A DNA stretch of 45,864 nucleotides, taken from the NCBI GenBank assembly GCA_007695365.1, contig REDV01000092.1:68844-114707 (forward strand). The letters run 5' to 3'. The translations under genes were made by a program, and so were the position numbers. Positions 10,182 through 19,510 of the stretch are shown here, piece after piece. Source of the DNA: Cryomorphaceae bacterium (GTDB taxonomy: Bacteria > Bacteroidota > Bacteroidia > Flavobacteriales_D > SKUL01). Each line of letters opens with the position of its first letter. Positions within the stretch are counted from its first letter, which is position 1. A model generated the notes under the pieces. The model was given only the letters and a program-made list of their open reading frames with translations. It was not told the origin of the DNA and did no database searches.

Positions 10182-10445
10182 TTACTTGAGCATATCGGCA
10201 ACGTAAGGCATCAGGGCGAGGTGACGGGCACGCTTCACAGCCTGAGATACTTTGCGTTGGTATTTGAGTGAAGTTCCTGTTAAGCGACGGGGAAGAATTT
10301 TTCCTTGCTCGTTTACCAGTTTCAACAGGAAGTCGGCATCCTTGTAGTCAATGTACTTGATGCGGTTTTTCTTGAACCGGCAGTATTTGGCTTTTTGCGT
10401 GTCAATACTGATCGGGGTGAGATATCTGATATCTGAATCTGCCAT
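10182..10445 (-). CDS. rpsR: 30S ribosomal protein S18
   Basis: S18 binds the 16S rRNA platform together with S6. The 87-residue product contains [20 protein letters not shown] and the conserved [20 protein letters not shown] region with a basic C-terminus. It lies between rpsF and rplI in the usual order. Length is normal for Bacteroidota. Confidence 0.97.
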   Translation of the reverse strand: MADSDIRYLTPISIDTQKAKYCRFKKNRIKYIDYKDADFLLKLVNEQGKILPRRLTGTSLKYQRKVSQAVKRARHLALMPYVADMLK

Positions 10446-10478
10446 GATAAGTGATGTTAAAAGGTTTGTACAAAAAGA

Positions 10479-10829
10479 TTAGGCGTTGGCCGGTGCTTCT
10501 TCCGGTTTGCGGTTCCTGCGGCTCTCGGCAAAGGCGATATGATCTTTCTCCATACGCACAGTGAGAAAACGCATGATGCGCTCGTCACGACGGTAGGTAA
10601 TTTCAAGATCGTTGATCAATGACCCTTCAGCCTCAAATTCAATCAGGTGGTAAAACCCGGTTGACTTTTTCTGAATAGGGTAGGCCAGCTTGCGCAGACC
10701 CCAGTGTTCTTCATGTACAATCTTCGCACCCTTCTTGGTGAGAAATTCCTTGTACTTAACAACTGCTTCCTTTGCCTGATCCTCAGACAAAACGGGAGTT
10801 AAAATGAAAACAGTTTCGTAGCGGTTCAT
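10479..10829 (-). CDS. rpsF: 30S ribosomal protein S6
   Basis: S6 pairs with S18 on the small-subunit platform. The start chosen is ATG 10829, giving [18 protein letters not shown] and a 116-residue product of family length. A longer frame to 10892 would run through the promoter. Conserved features include the GLRKLAYPI segment and the FYHLIEFEA strand. It is the first gene of the ribosomal operon and has a well-formed Bacteroidota promoter 33 nt upstream. Confidence 0.97.
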   Translation of the reverse strand: MNRYETVFILTPVLSEDQAKEAVVKYKEFLTKKGAKIVHEEHWGLRKLAYPIQKKSTGFYHLIEFEAEGSLINDLEITYRRDERIMRFLTVRMEKDHIAFAESRRNRKPEEAPANA

Positions 10830-10861
10830 AAATGAATGATTTAGTTTTAAAAAATGGAGTG

Positions 10862-10892
10862 CAAAGGTAAGAAAGTATGCGGGTTTTACCAA
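10862..10892 (-). promoter_or_regulatory. Promoter of rpsF-rpsR-rplI operon
   Basis: On the minus strand a TTG (10892-10890) is followed after 20 nt by TACCTTTG (10869-10862). This matches the Bacteroidota primary sigma consensus TTG-N17-23-TAnnTTTG exactly. The predicted transcript has a leader of about 30 nt before the rpsF ATG. Confidence 0.75.
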
Positions 10893-10932
10893 TACCCAGG
10901 ATATCTTTTTGAATGAGATGGTTCAAAGGACT

Positions 10933-12291
10933 TTAGCGATTCCAGATTCCTTTGGCCTTTCCTTTTATAATCAGTTGATATTGAATGGGTTGAATAATAG
11001 CTCGGGGGATGATCCCAATAACTGAAGCCAGAATAACACCCGTGCTTCCAAGCCCGAGTGGACCCGCCAGCCAGATGGAAAGCGGAATATTGATGATGCT
11101 TACAAAGATGGCGTGGTAAACACTGAGTTGAATTTTTCCCACTCCGCTCAGAAAATTACCATAGATGGCAAGACCAGCGGAGAGCGCCACCCAAAGCGCA
11201 AATACAGCGCTAAGCATGGAGGGTATTTGCAACTCCGGACCAACCCACAAGTTGTATACAACGGGTGCTGCCATGAACATCATCACTACCACCACCAGCG
11301 AAACTACCCAAATTCGCATCAAACTGCGCACCGTGCTGCGAATCCACGCATGGTCATTTTTCTGAAAAGCCTCTGTGTAGGCCGACCAATAAGGAACAGT
11401 GATGAGCGTAAAGAAAACCATCACCAGGTTGAAATACTTGAATGCAATTTGATAAGCCGGCACTTCCTCTGGGCCAATCATCTGCGTGATAATCATGTTG
11501 TCGGTAGCAAATACAACCAGCGCGGCCCCTTGGAGTATAAAAAAACGCAGACCCAGATTGGTAAGCCCGCGCATTTCATTCCAACTGGCCAGTTTCAAGG
11601 CAGGACGGTAGGCTTTGTATCTGCCCCGAAAGCCCGTGAAGTTTGCGATTAACAGCAATAATAAATTTCCGCCTCCGACAATCCACGCAACAATTTCTAG
11701 ATTGGCGGGAAGCAGTTTGGATGCGAGAAACACTGCCACCAGTGAAATAAGTGTTCCGAGTGCGTTTACAAGCGTGGTAAGCGCCGGGCGTTGGTCGGCA
11801 AGCCAAATCATTTTAATGAGCTGAAAAACAAATTGAATGCAAAAGAACAGAAAGACCAGGTTCATGGTGCGCCGCAGTTCGGATTCATTGATTTCAGGCG
11901 CGTTGAACACGGCTTTCCAGTCAATAAAAAGCTGAGCGATGCCATACAATACTAGCATGGCCAATGAAATACCTGTGATGATGACGTACGCAGAGCTGAC
12001 ATATCTGCGCGCCAATTGCGGGTTGTTGGCAGCGAGTGCCTCCGCCAGTTTGTTTCGCAAACCATTGCCCAGCCCCAAGTCAAAAATCAGGAACCAGCCA
12101 ATTACAGCTTGCATGGTTAGCCACACTCCGTATTCTGCCTGACCGAGCCAGTGCAGCAAAATCGGTACGGTTACAAAAGAAGCGCCCATCGAAACGGCCC
12201 GATAAATGGCCGATTCCAAAATGTTCTTCCCGATTTTAAGCGTTCGGGGATGCAGCTTTTGAAGCCAGTCTGAGAGTGCGTCGGGTATCAC
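10933..12291 (-). CDS. Polysaccharide flippase, Wzx-like (MOP superfamily)
   Basis: A 452-residue protein with about 12-14 hydrophobic helices over its whole length, as in O-antigen or capsule repeat-unit flippases, which move lipid-linked glycans across the inner membrane. Family-like features are the early YRAVSMGASFVTVPILLHWL segment and the FDLGLGNGLRNKL loop typical of Bacteroidota Wzx-like proteins. The start is a GTG at 12291 that overlaps the stop of the upstream kinase gene (GTGA), so the two are translationally coupled. This places it in the polysaccharide export operon. The glycan carried cannot be told. Confidence 0.85.
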   Translation of the reverse strand: MIPDALSDWLQKLHPRTLKIGKNILESAIYRAVSMGASFVTVPILLHWLGQAEYGVWLTMQAVIGWFLIFDLGLGNGLRNKLAEALAANNPQLARRYVSSAYVIITGISLAMLVLYGIAQLFIDWKAVFNAPEINESELRRTMNLVFLFFCIQFVFQLIKMIWLADQRPALTTLVNALGTLISLVAVFLASKLLPANLEIVAWIVGGGNLLLLLIANFTGFRGRYKAYRPALKLASWNEMRGLTNLGLRFFILQGAALVVFATDNMIITQMIGPEEVPAYQIAFKYFNLVMVFFTLITVPYWSAYTEAFQKNDHAWIRSTVRSLMRIWVVSLVVVVMMFMAAPVVYNLWVGPELQIPSMLSAVFALWVALSAGLAIYGNFLSGVGKIQLSVYHAIFVSIINIPLSIWLAGPLGLGSTGVILASVIGIIPRAIIQPIQYQLIIKGKAKGIWNR

Positions 12292-14684
12292 CGGCTGAAC
12301 AATCTCCTCAGTTTTGAAAATACACCAGCATGGGAGGCTGCATCTTCGTAGTAGCCATAACCTTTACCTGAGCCGTAGCCATAGCCGTACCCATAACCGT
12401 ATCCTCCTTTCGCTCCAGAGAAATTTACCGCATTAAACAGAATGGCGATTCTCCCAAGACGGTCCTGTTTGTAGAGCTGTTCTAAGTGGCGCAGGTGGTG
12501 TTTACTGGTTGAAGCAAAACGAACCACAAAAATGGAAAGGTTGGCAAACTTCATGAGTATCAAGGCGTCGGTTACCAATCCGAGCGGAGGTGAGTCAATG
12601 ATGATGTAATCATAGCGAGATTTGAGTTCATCCAGCATTTGGCTCATCGCCTTACCCATAATCAGTTCAGATGGGTTGGGAGGAATGGGGCCTGACGGGA
12701 TAATGTCGAAAGTTTCGATGACTCCACTTTGTTGAATAATTTCATCCAATTTGTGCTGACCGCTCAAACAGGTACTCATTCCCTTGTCGTTATTGAGCTT
12801 GAAGTCGTCAATGATTCTGGGTTTTCGAAGATCCAGACCTAGCAGCACAACACGGCCACCGCCTATAGCGAGAGCACTGGCAAGGTTCATGGCAGAAAAG
12901 GTCTTGCCTTCTGTTCCTACGGAAGATGTAATAAGTATCACCTTTTGTTCTGCGCTCACACCAAAAAAATTGAGATTGGTGCGTATGGATCGGTATGCTT
13001 CCGAAATGGCGCTTTGAGGCTTTGAAACAAGCACCAGGTTGGAGTCCGATTTGTTTACGCCCACTGCACCGATAACCGGTATGGTGGTTAAGGACTCAAT
13101 TGTTTCGAGGCTGCGCACTTTGTCGTCTAATTGATGAATTCCATAAACCAGTACAATGGGTAACAGCAGTCCCAATATCATGGCGATGCTATATGTTTTG
13201 CTGGTAACTGGGCGAACGGGGCCCAGGCTTGCTCTGGCGCTATCAACAATTCGATTATCACTGCTCGAAGCGGCCAGCGAAATAGAAACTTCAGCCTTTT
13301 TTTCGAGCAAGTACAGGTACAGACTTTCCTGAATTCGGTATTCTCTCTCAATACCAATCAGCTCACGTTCTGTTTTGGGTATGCCCGCTATGCGGCTTTT
13401 AACATTGGCTAAATCGCGCTCCAGTTCCTGATTGTTGGCTTCAATGCTTTTTTCAATGTTTTGGATATTTTCGAGCAATAAAGCCCGCGTAACCCGTATT
13501 TCCGCATCCAACGGCACGAGCTGAGGGTTTCCTGCTTTGAGTTCCACGGTGACCCTTTCGCGATCGGTCTCGAGGTTAATGAGCTTTTCTATCAGGCTTA
13601 CAAGAAGCGGGTCATAGATATTGAGCGAGCTGGGGGCAAGTTCAGAAAGGTCGTTGTTGCTGCGCACATATTCTTTCAGAAAGCCAACCATGCTTTTTCG
13701 AGCCCTGTTACCTGCAATTTCCTGGTCAATGCGTCGGGCAGTTTCCAGAATCATTTGCGATTCGGTACTCAAATTCACAATGCCTTTGTCCGTCATATAA
13801 CTTTCGCGCGAGCTTTCAATGAACTCAAGGTCAAGACTGATTTTGTCTAATTGGTCCTCAATAAAAACAGCAGTGCTTGCGGCATTTCTGTTCTTTTCGT
13901 TGATGTCGTGCTGCAGATAAGTTTGAACCAGCGCATTCAGAAAGTCCATGCCTTTTTGCGGAACTTCATCAAGCATAGATACTTCTACAATGGTGCTCTG
14001 TGTACTAATGGGAGAGATATTCAGGCGTTGCGTGTAGTAATTCCGAAGGCGCTCTCTTCCGTGCAGCTGAAGCTTGTAGTTGCGAATTTCATACTTGGGG
14101 TCATTCAGCAATGCGTGGTTAAAATGCGAACGACGTTCAATAACAAAAGTGCCCAGAGGGGTGTCGAGGGGTTGGCCGAAGTACCCGCGCGAACTAAAGG
14201 GTGCGGCGCCTTCCAGTTCGTACCTAAAATCAAACTCATCACTATTTATAATGTTAACATACAGCGGAATAAAGTAGGCGTAATGGTGAACGCTATCGTA
14301 AGTGAGCTTAAATGGGCAATCGGTGTAAACCTCGCTGGTTTTGATGTTGCCAATGAGAAAGTAGGTTGTGCCGAACTCAAGTTGATCCAGCGCTCCGTCA
14401 ACAATACGGTGGGAGCGAAGAATCTCCATTTCGTTCTCCATGTTTTTGTTTGCTCCTGAAACATCCAGTTCTTTCAGCAGCGACCGCGTTCCGGCCGCGG
14501 CATCGTCTTTAATCAATACTTTACAGGCTACACGGTAAACAGGCGCTGTATACCAGTTGTAGAACCACGCAACGCCCAGCGAAAGAGCCATTGAAACCAC
14601 AAACAAATACCAATACCTCAGGTATTTGCTCAGAAGTAGCTTGAGGTCAAATTCTTTTTCTTCTAAGATGGGTTGTTGCTCCAT
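12288..14684 (-). CDS. Wzc-like polysaccharide co-polymerase and tyrosine autokinase
   Basis: A 798-residue inner-membrane BY-kinase that controls length and export of surface polysaccharide. In order: a cytoplasmic N-terminus, TM1 at about 28-48, a Wzz domain and long periplasmic coiled coil, the GNVR-type segment before TM2 (about 500-522), and a cytoplasmic kinase domain. That domain has Walker A SVGTEGKT with Lys594, Walker A' LLGLDLRKP, and Walker B IIIDSPP near 695. The C-terminal tail at about 757-784 is an unusual Gly-Tyr alternation with a further KGYGYY cluster, the likely site of autophosphorylation. It overlaps the flippase gene by 4 nt and lies 17 nt after the OmpA-like gene. Confidence 0.93.
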   Translation of the reverse strand: MEQQPILEEKEFDLKLLLSKYLRYWYLFVVSMALSLGVAWFYNWYTAPVYRVACKVLIKDDAAAGTRSLLKELDVSGANKNMENEMEILRSHRIVDGALDQLEFGTTYFLIGNIKTSEVYTDCPFKLTYDSVHHYAYFIPLYVNIINSDEFDFRYELEGAAPFSSRGYFGQPLDTPLGTFVIERRSHFNHALLNDPKYEIRNYKLQLHGRERLRNYYTQRLNISPISTQSTIVEVSMLDEVPQKGMDFLNALVQTYLQHDINEKNRNAASTAVFIEDQLDKISLDLEFIESSRESYMTDKGIVNLSTESQMILETARRIDQEIAGNRARKSMVGFLKEYVRSNNDLSELAPSSLNIYDPLLVSLIEKLINLETDRERVTVELKAGNPQLVPLDAEIRVTRALLLENIQNIEKSIEANNQELERDLANVKSRIAGIPKTERELIGIEREYRIQESLYLYLLEKKAEVSISLAASSSDNRIVDSARASLGPVRPVTSKTYSIAMILGLLLPIVLVYGIHQLDDKVRSLETIESLTTIPVIGAVGVNKSDSNLVLVSKPQSAISEAYRSIRTNLNFFGVSAEQKVILITSSVGTEGKTFSAMNLASALAIGGGRVVLLGLDLRKPRIIDDFKLNNDKGMSTCLSGQHKLDEIIQQSGVIETFDIIPSGPIPPNPSELIMGKAMSQMLDELKSRYDYIIIDSPPLGLVTDALILMKFANLSIFVVRFASTSKHHLRHLEQLYKQDRLGRIAILFNAVNFSGAKGGYGYGYGYGYGSGKGYGYYEDAASHAGVFSKLRRLFSR

Positions 14685-14701
14685 AACTTGAATGTGCGAA
14701 G

Positions 14702-15886
14702 TTAAGGAGCTACCGTGATTTCCACGCGCATATTTCGCATGTGGTCCTGGGGAGTATTGGGATTTTCTATGATCTTCTGATCATCAGCGTGCCCCTCGGT
14801 CTTAATGCGTTTAGAATCAACGCCTCGCTTTACGAGGTGTTTTTTCACAGCCTCTGCCCGTTTTTTGGAAAGCTGGCGTGAATTCCCTTTAAAATTCCAT
14901 CCCTCACCAAGATGAACAGTATTGGGGTCGGGTTTAATTTTGCGGGTATTGCCTGAGGTATGACCGTGAACAACAATCTCAAGGTCGGGCTTGCTTTGCA
15001 TGAGCTCATACAAGTCGTTCAGCTGATTGCCCGATTGCTTGGTAAATGCGTAGGTGTTGTTGTGGAAGTAGATTTCGCGAAGTTCAATTTTATTGGCTGC
15101 CTCGAGCTCAAATGCCAGGGCAGAAGCTTGTGCAGGCTCCGAAGATTTTACTTCTGGGACATTGTTTTTTTCGGCTTTGCGTGACGCCATAGGCATCGGT
15201 CTTTCCAGGGGTTCGGCGGCAATGACTTCCGGCTCAGGATCGGGTTGTTCCACAGGCAAAACCAGATCTGTGTCCTCTTCGATAAGCACTTCAGGCTCGT
15301 GGGCAATCCACTCCTGAATGGGTGCAAAACTAAAACAGGGTTGATGGATGGCATTCACCTCTCGCCTTTCTTCTCCTACCTCGTACACCAAACGGTGTCC
15401 GCACCCCCCGTCTGTCATGTTTAGCACAGCCAGATAATAGGAGCTATTTGCGGGCATCACAAAAGTGGAACTGATGCCCATCACCTGGTTGGTTCCCGAA
15501 GACCCCGTTTCAAATGAAGCTTGCACATCAAGTTGCTGAATGGCTCCTCCTACCAGATTCTCGCAAAAATGGGGGCCGCTTTCTTCATAGAGTAAAAAAT
15601 GGTAGGTGTCGTCGGCTTGTGTGGGCCACAGTTCAACAGACAGTACAGTTTCTTTCTCTGCGATGAATCGATACCAGAAAGTATAGTGGTCTTCGCTGCG
15701 GTAATATACATTGATGCCTTCGCCAGCCTTATTTTTCAATTGGAGAACTGAGGTTTTGGTTTCTCCGGAAACATGAAGTACAATAGCCTCAAAACAAGAC
15801 GAGGTATCAGCTTCCTGGGCGCGAAGAGCAGGAGCCAACATCAACATACTTAGCAGAATGATACTGATGGAAAAGGGGGGGCTCAT
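14702..15886 (-). CDS. OmpA-like peptidoglycan-binding outer membrane protein
   Basis: A 394-residue exported protein with a signal peptide ending near LRAQ at 24. The N-terminal half (about 25-190) looks like a beta-sandwich with Cys residues; a Pro/Glu-rich linker (about 195-255) follows. The C-terminal OmpA domain (about 280-394) carries LEIVVHGHTSG, SKKRAEAVKKHLVKRGVD and MRNMRVEI, the last corresponding to the peptidoglycan-binding RRVE motif. There is an insertion of about 15 residues after HTSG. It precedes the Wzc gene by 17 nt, so it probably belongs to the polysaccharide operon, perhaps as envelope anchor. No Wza-type channel gene is present here. Confidence 0.83.
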   Translation of the reverse strand: MSPPFSISIILLSMLMLAPALRAQEADTSSCFEAIVLHVSGETKTSVLQLKNKAGEGINVYYRSEDHYTFWYRFIAEKETVLSVELWPTQADDTYHFLLYEESGPHFCENLVGGAIQQLDVQASFETGSSGTNQVMGISSTFVMPANSSYYLAVLNMTDGGCGHRLVYEVGEERREVNAIHQPCFSFAPIQEWIAHEPEVLIEEDTDLVLPVEQPDPEPEVIAAEPLERPMPMASRKAEKNNVPEVKSSEPAQASALAFELEAANKIELREIYFHNNTYAFTKQSGNQLNDLYELMQSKPDLEIVVHGHTSGNTRKIKPDPNTVHLGEGWNFKGNSRQLSKKRAEAVKKHLVKRGVDSKRIKTEGHADDQKIIENPNTPQDHMRNMRVEITVAP

Positions 15887-16132
15887 AAAGCAAGCAAAGT
15901 AACTATTTTTTGAGCAGGTATCGTCGATTTTTTGCGCCCAGCCTTGCTTTTGAATTGCTGAAACACATCGGGAAAAGGATGCATATAACCCCAGGCAGTT
16001 GATTGTAACATCAGAAAAAGTCTAAGTCGGGTTATCAAGGGGTTTTCCACACAGCAATCGGTAAAATTAGGGTGGCATGCTCTGCGTAACAGGCACGCAC
16101 CTTGCTTATTTTGCTCCTTAAAATAAAGGAGT

Positions 16133-17332
16133 ATGTTCAGCAAGAAGATTTACTGGGTTGGAATAACGTGGTTGGCCATGACCATCACTTCTTATGCGCA
16201 AGGCTTGCTTCAGCAGGTTCGCGAGGAGACCTATAACTACGTTCCTAATCCGGGGTTTGAAGAAACATTGGGAGAGCCCTGCAGGTGGAACCAAAAAGGC
16301 ATTTCATTTATGGAGGAGTATTTTCGTGAGTGGACCAGCCCTACTGAAACGACTCCCGACCTATTCAGCACCCGTGTAGAGCAAGACTGTTGGGCGCATC
16401 CGCGAAAGCACAGCCCCATCAGGCAAATGCCCAAGAGTGGTGATAATATGGTGGGAATAAAAATTCAGGGCACGGGGGGCACGCCCACTTTTTGGCACGA
16501 GTACCTAATGGTTAAGCTGGATAGCACATTGTATGCGGGGCAGCGCTATTACGCCGAAATGTGGGTGCTGAGGTCTGAGCGTTCAGCCCGGGCAAGCAAT
16601 AACCTGGGATTGTTGTTTTCGGATACCCTCATTCAAACCAATAACCGCTTGCCGCTGTACTACACTCCGCAAATCAATGCAGAAAAACCTGTGCAAACAA
16701 AGGGTAATCGCTGGGTAAAGGTGAGCGGTGTTTTTGATGCTCCAACTGATTTGCACTACTTGATTATCGGCAATTTCTACGGCGATGAGCAAACAGAAAT
16801 CATCAAATACCCCGAGGGTGAACGCGGAGCCTATTACTATATTGATGATGTGTTGGTGCGTGATGCCAAACCGGGCGAGAAACTGAGTCCGGCTCCGAAA
16901 AAATCCATTCCACCTCCGCCGAAAAGAAAAATTGAGCAGGTAGCCTCTACCGACGATGAACCCATAACAGCATTTCAATTTGAAGTGGGCGACATCATGG
17001 AACTTCGAAATATTTTCTTTGAGTTCGACAAGGCCGAATTACTGCCCGAGTCCAAGGATGAACTTGATATGCTCGCTGATTTACTCTACGATTTCCCGCA
17101 CATGGAAATTGAAATCAGCGGTCATACAGATAATATAGGTAGCGCAGAATACAACCAAAAGTTGTCCGAGGCTCGCTCAAAGGCTGTGGTTGATTACCTG
17201 GTGAAGAACAAAGCAGATAAATCGCGTCTCAGCTACAAGGGCTACGGAATGTCAAAACCTGTGGCGAGCAACGAAACTGATGAAGGTCGCCAGCGAAACC
17301 GACGTGTAGAGTTTAAAGTGATTCGCAACTAG
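16133..17332 (+). CDS. OmpA family protein with N-terminal carbohydrate-binding-like domain
   Basis: A 399-residue envelope protein. The signal peptide ends at SYAQ, residue 23. Residues about 35-245 begin YVPNPGFEE and end YYIDDVLVRDA, the pattern of galactose-binding-like (CBM) domains found in Bacteroidota surface proteins. A PPPPKRK linker leads to a full OmpA domain (about 285-399) with FFEFDKAELLPES, ISGHTDNIGS, LSEARSKAVVDYL and RQRNRRVEF, the peptidoglycan-binding residues. An AAAGGAG stretch lies about 4 nt before the ATG. It is divergent from the other OmpA gene, with a 246-nt intergenic region, and its TAG stop shares the palindrome CTAG with the converging gene. Confidence 0.88.
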   Translation: MFSKKIYWVGITWLAMTITSYAQGLLQQVREETYNYVPNPGFEETLGEPCRWNQKGISFMEEYFREWTSPTETTPDLFSTRVEQDCWAHPRKHSPIRQMPKSGDNMVGIKIQGTGGTPTFWHEYLMVKLDSTLYAGQRYYAEMWVLRSERSARASNNLGLLFSDTLIQTNNRLPLYYTPQINAEKPVQTKGNRWVKVSGVFDAPTDLHYLIIGNFYGDEQTEIIKYPEGERGAYYYIDDVLVRDAKPGEKLSPAPKKSIPPPPKRKIEQVASTDDEPITAFQFEVGDIMELRNIFFEFDKAELLPESKDELDMLADLLYDFPHMEIEISGHTDNIGSAEYNQKLSEARSKAVVDYLVKNKADKSRLSYKGYGMSKPVASNETDEGRQRNRRVEFKVIRN

Positions 17333-19437
17333 TCTTTGCGCCATATCCACTGACGGCGACTCAGGTTGTAATAGTGTGTTTTCCCGTTGCTTTCAAGGCG
17401 GAGAATATCATCGTCAATTCGTTGATATTTGTCGTGTTCAAAGGTAATGAGGGTGTCGCCGGCAAAGGTGAGCAAACCCCAGTAATCTTCTGATTTAGCG
17501 GCATACAGCACTGTATCAAAAACATCAATTAAACGGAAGGTTGGTTCTACAACATATGCTCCGGTGGTATCAATTACTCCGTAATTCTGCTTGAATTTCA
17601 CAACGGCCATATGATCTTTAAAAGCTGACGCAAACTCGTAGCGAAAGGGAATAACGGTTTTATTATCAATGTTTACGTAGCCCCAATTGCGCTGTTTCAA
17701 TACAGGTATCCACCGCGGATTGTTCCAATCTCCAATGGCATCGTAGTTTGCCGGAAGTATTCGATTGCCGCGTGCATCAATCAGGCAATACTTTCCTTTC
17801 AGAAGCACCGAAACATATCCGTATTGAAATCCAACTTCCTTGATGTTTCTGCCATCTGCCTGGTAAACAAAGTCTATGGCTACGGCTCCGGTGTCGTTCA
17901 AAAATCCGAGTTTTTGACCGCGTACAGCAGCAATCAAGCTTTGGTAGGGCAGGCCAATGTTGTCGTATTCAAAGGGAATGAATAACTTACCCTTTTGATC
18001 GTAAAGCCCATAGAGGTCTTGTTCCCTGGCACGGGTAACACCCCTTTCAAACTCTTCGATATATGTGTGCCGGATTGGAATGACTTCCTCGCCCCGGATA
18101 TTAATTATTCCGTACAGGTCATCCACACCTACTTTGGCAAAACCGTCTCTGAAGGATGTTCCAAAGTCGTATTGGAAAGGCACAATTGTTTTGCCTTTCT
18201 TGTCAATGTATCCCACTTTTTCGTCGAGCACCGCGTAAGTGAGTTTGTCCGTGAAATCACCCAGTTCATCATATTTAAAGGGAATAACCACGGCTCCTTG
18301 CCGGTTAACTGCACCGTACAAATCTTCTTTTTCTACTACAGCCAGTCCACCCAAGAACAATTCGGCCGATTCGTATCGAATGGGAACTACCACGTTGCCC
18401 GATTTATCAATGAATCCCATTTTCCCTCCTTTGCCCACCAGAGCCAATCCTTCGTTAAACGGTTCTACCCAGTCGTAGATGGCAGGTACGGCTACCTTCC
18501 CTTTTTCGTTTACAAAGCCCCAGAGCCCGCGAATTTCAATAGGGAAAAACCTTGTTACAGCAAGGTTGAATTTTTCTTTCAGCTCATCCATTCTGGGGTA
18601 ATCGGGATATTTTAAGGTGAAGCTGGCGAGCGTTTCTGCGGTGAGGCTTCTTACCTCTTTATTGTAAATCAGTTGCCATGCTTCAGGCACGTTGGGGTTG
18701 TCAGGGAAACTCCGGATAAACTGATGCAGCTCCGCCGGGGTTTTGTCAGGCGTACTCAATTCATACACTTTATCGAGGGCAGCTCTTCGGTATGGGCTGT
18801 GGGGGTATGATTCGGAAAAAGCCAGAAATGAACCCAGCTTACCATCGCGGGTCATGTAGGTGTAGAAGGTTTCTTCGTACAAAGCACGCGCTTCAGGTAT
18901 CTGGCGGGCGTCAGGATATTGCTCAATAAAAGCGAGGTAACCTTCGTGGGTGTGGTTGATTTTGACCTGGTCAAAAGCAAGTTGATTTCGAAGCTGAATG
19001 GCTTCCTCCCATTGCAGCGCGTCGGGGTGCTTGTCAATAAACCGCTGGTATGCAGTTACGGTATGAAGCTCTTTGCTTCTTACAAATGCAAAGGAATCTA
19101 TGTACAAAATTTGCGACTGAATGCTGCTGTCGGTAACCCCGTAAAGGAGCATAAACTCCACGCGTTTCGGGTCATCAGCAGGAAACATTTCTCGCGCCAT
19201 TTCTGCATAGTGCAGGGCGGAATCCAGGTTGTGGAAAGGATTGTCGTTGCGGCCGAAGATAATGCTGAGACCGTATGCCGATGCACCAGGCCATTTTTTT
19301 AGCCCGCGTTCAAATTGACTTTTCGCTTCAAAATAGTTGTACACCGAGAGGGCTTCAAAACCCTTTCGGACGCGGCCTTTTGAAAAAGACAGACAAAGAA
19401 TCAGCAGCGGAAGTGCAAAAACCAGCCAGCGCTTCAT
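17329..19437 (-). CDS. Secreted WG-repeat protein with N-terminal TPR-like region
   Basis: A 702-residue exported protein. A short hydrophobic signal segment (about 3-20) is followed by a helical region with TPR-like pairs up to about residue 290. About eleven WG (KWG) beta repeats follow, for example LWGFVNEKGK, KMGFIDKSGN, KVGYIDKKGK, NWGYVNIDNK and YWGLLTFAGD, spaced about 35-40 residues apart. WG repeats are assumed to mediate protein or ligand contact; no enzymatic motif is seen. The stop codon overlaps that of the converging OmpA gene at CTAG. A terminator at 19468-19490 separates it from the upstream gene, so it has its own promoter. Confidence 0.85.
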   Translation of the reverse strand: MKRWLVFALPLLILCLSFSKGRVRKGFEALSVYNYFEAKSQFERGLKKWPGASAYGLSIIFGRNDNPFHNLDSALHYAEMAREMFPADDPKRVEFMLLYGVTDSSIQSQILYIDSFAFVRSKELHTVTAYQRFIDKHPDALQWEEAIQLRNQLAFDQVKINHTHEGYLAFIEQYPDARQIPEARALYEETFYTYMTRDGKLGSFLAFSESYPHSPYRRAALDKVYELSTPDKTPAELHQFIRSFPDNPNVPEAWQLIYNKEVRSLTAETLASFTLKYPDYPRMDELKEKFNLAVTRFFPIEIRGLWGFVNEKGKVAVPAIYDWVEPFNEGLALVGKGGKMGFIDKSGNVVVPIRYESAELFLGGLAVVEKEDLYGAVNRQGAVVIPFKYDELGDFTDKLTYAVLDEKVGYIDKKGKTIVPFQYDFGTSFRDGFAKVGVDDLYGIINIRGEEVIPIRHTYIEEFERGVTRAREQDLYGLYDQKGKLFIPFEYDNIGLPYQSLIAAVRGQKLGFLNDTGAVAIDFVYQADGRNIKEVGFQYGYVSVLLKGKYCLIDARGNRILPANYDAIGDWNNPRWIPVLKQRNWGYVNIDNKTVIPFRYEFASAFKDHMAVVKFKQNYGVIDTTGAYVVEPTFRLIDVFDTVLYAAKSEDYWGLLTFAGDTLITFEHDKYQRIDDDILRLESNGKTHYYNLSRRQWIWRKD

Positions 19438-19467
19438 GGTGTGTTAGCCAGATTGGGTTGACACAAA

Positions 19468-19490
19468 AAAGGGGATCGCTGATCCCCTTT
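19468..19490 (-). terminator. Rho-independent terminator
   Basis: Perfect 10-bp stem AAAGGGGATC with GATCCCCTTT and a 3-nt loop, followed on the minus strand by six T. It lies 20 nt past the stop of the gene at 19511-20251. Confidence 0.9.
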
Positions 19491-19510
19491 GGTAATGATT
19501 CAAACCAGTG

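Noticed and set aside
15883-16143. 86-codon frame on the minus strand between the two OmpA-like genes
   Set aside because: It overlaps the start of the OmpA gene at 16133, has no signal, domain or good start context, and its composition is unlike coding sequence nearby. It is probably chance in a promoter region.
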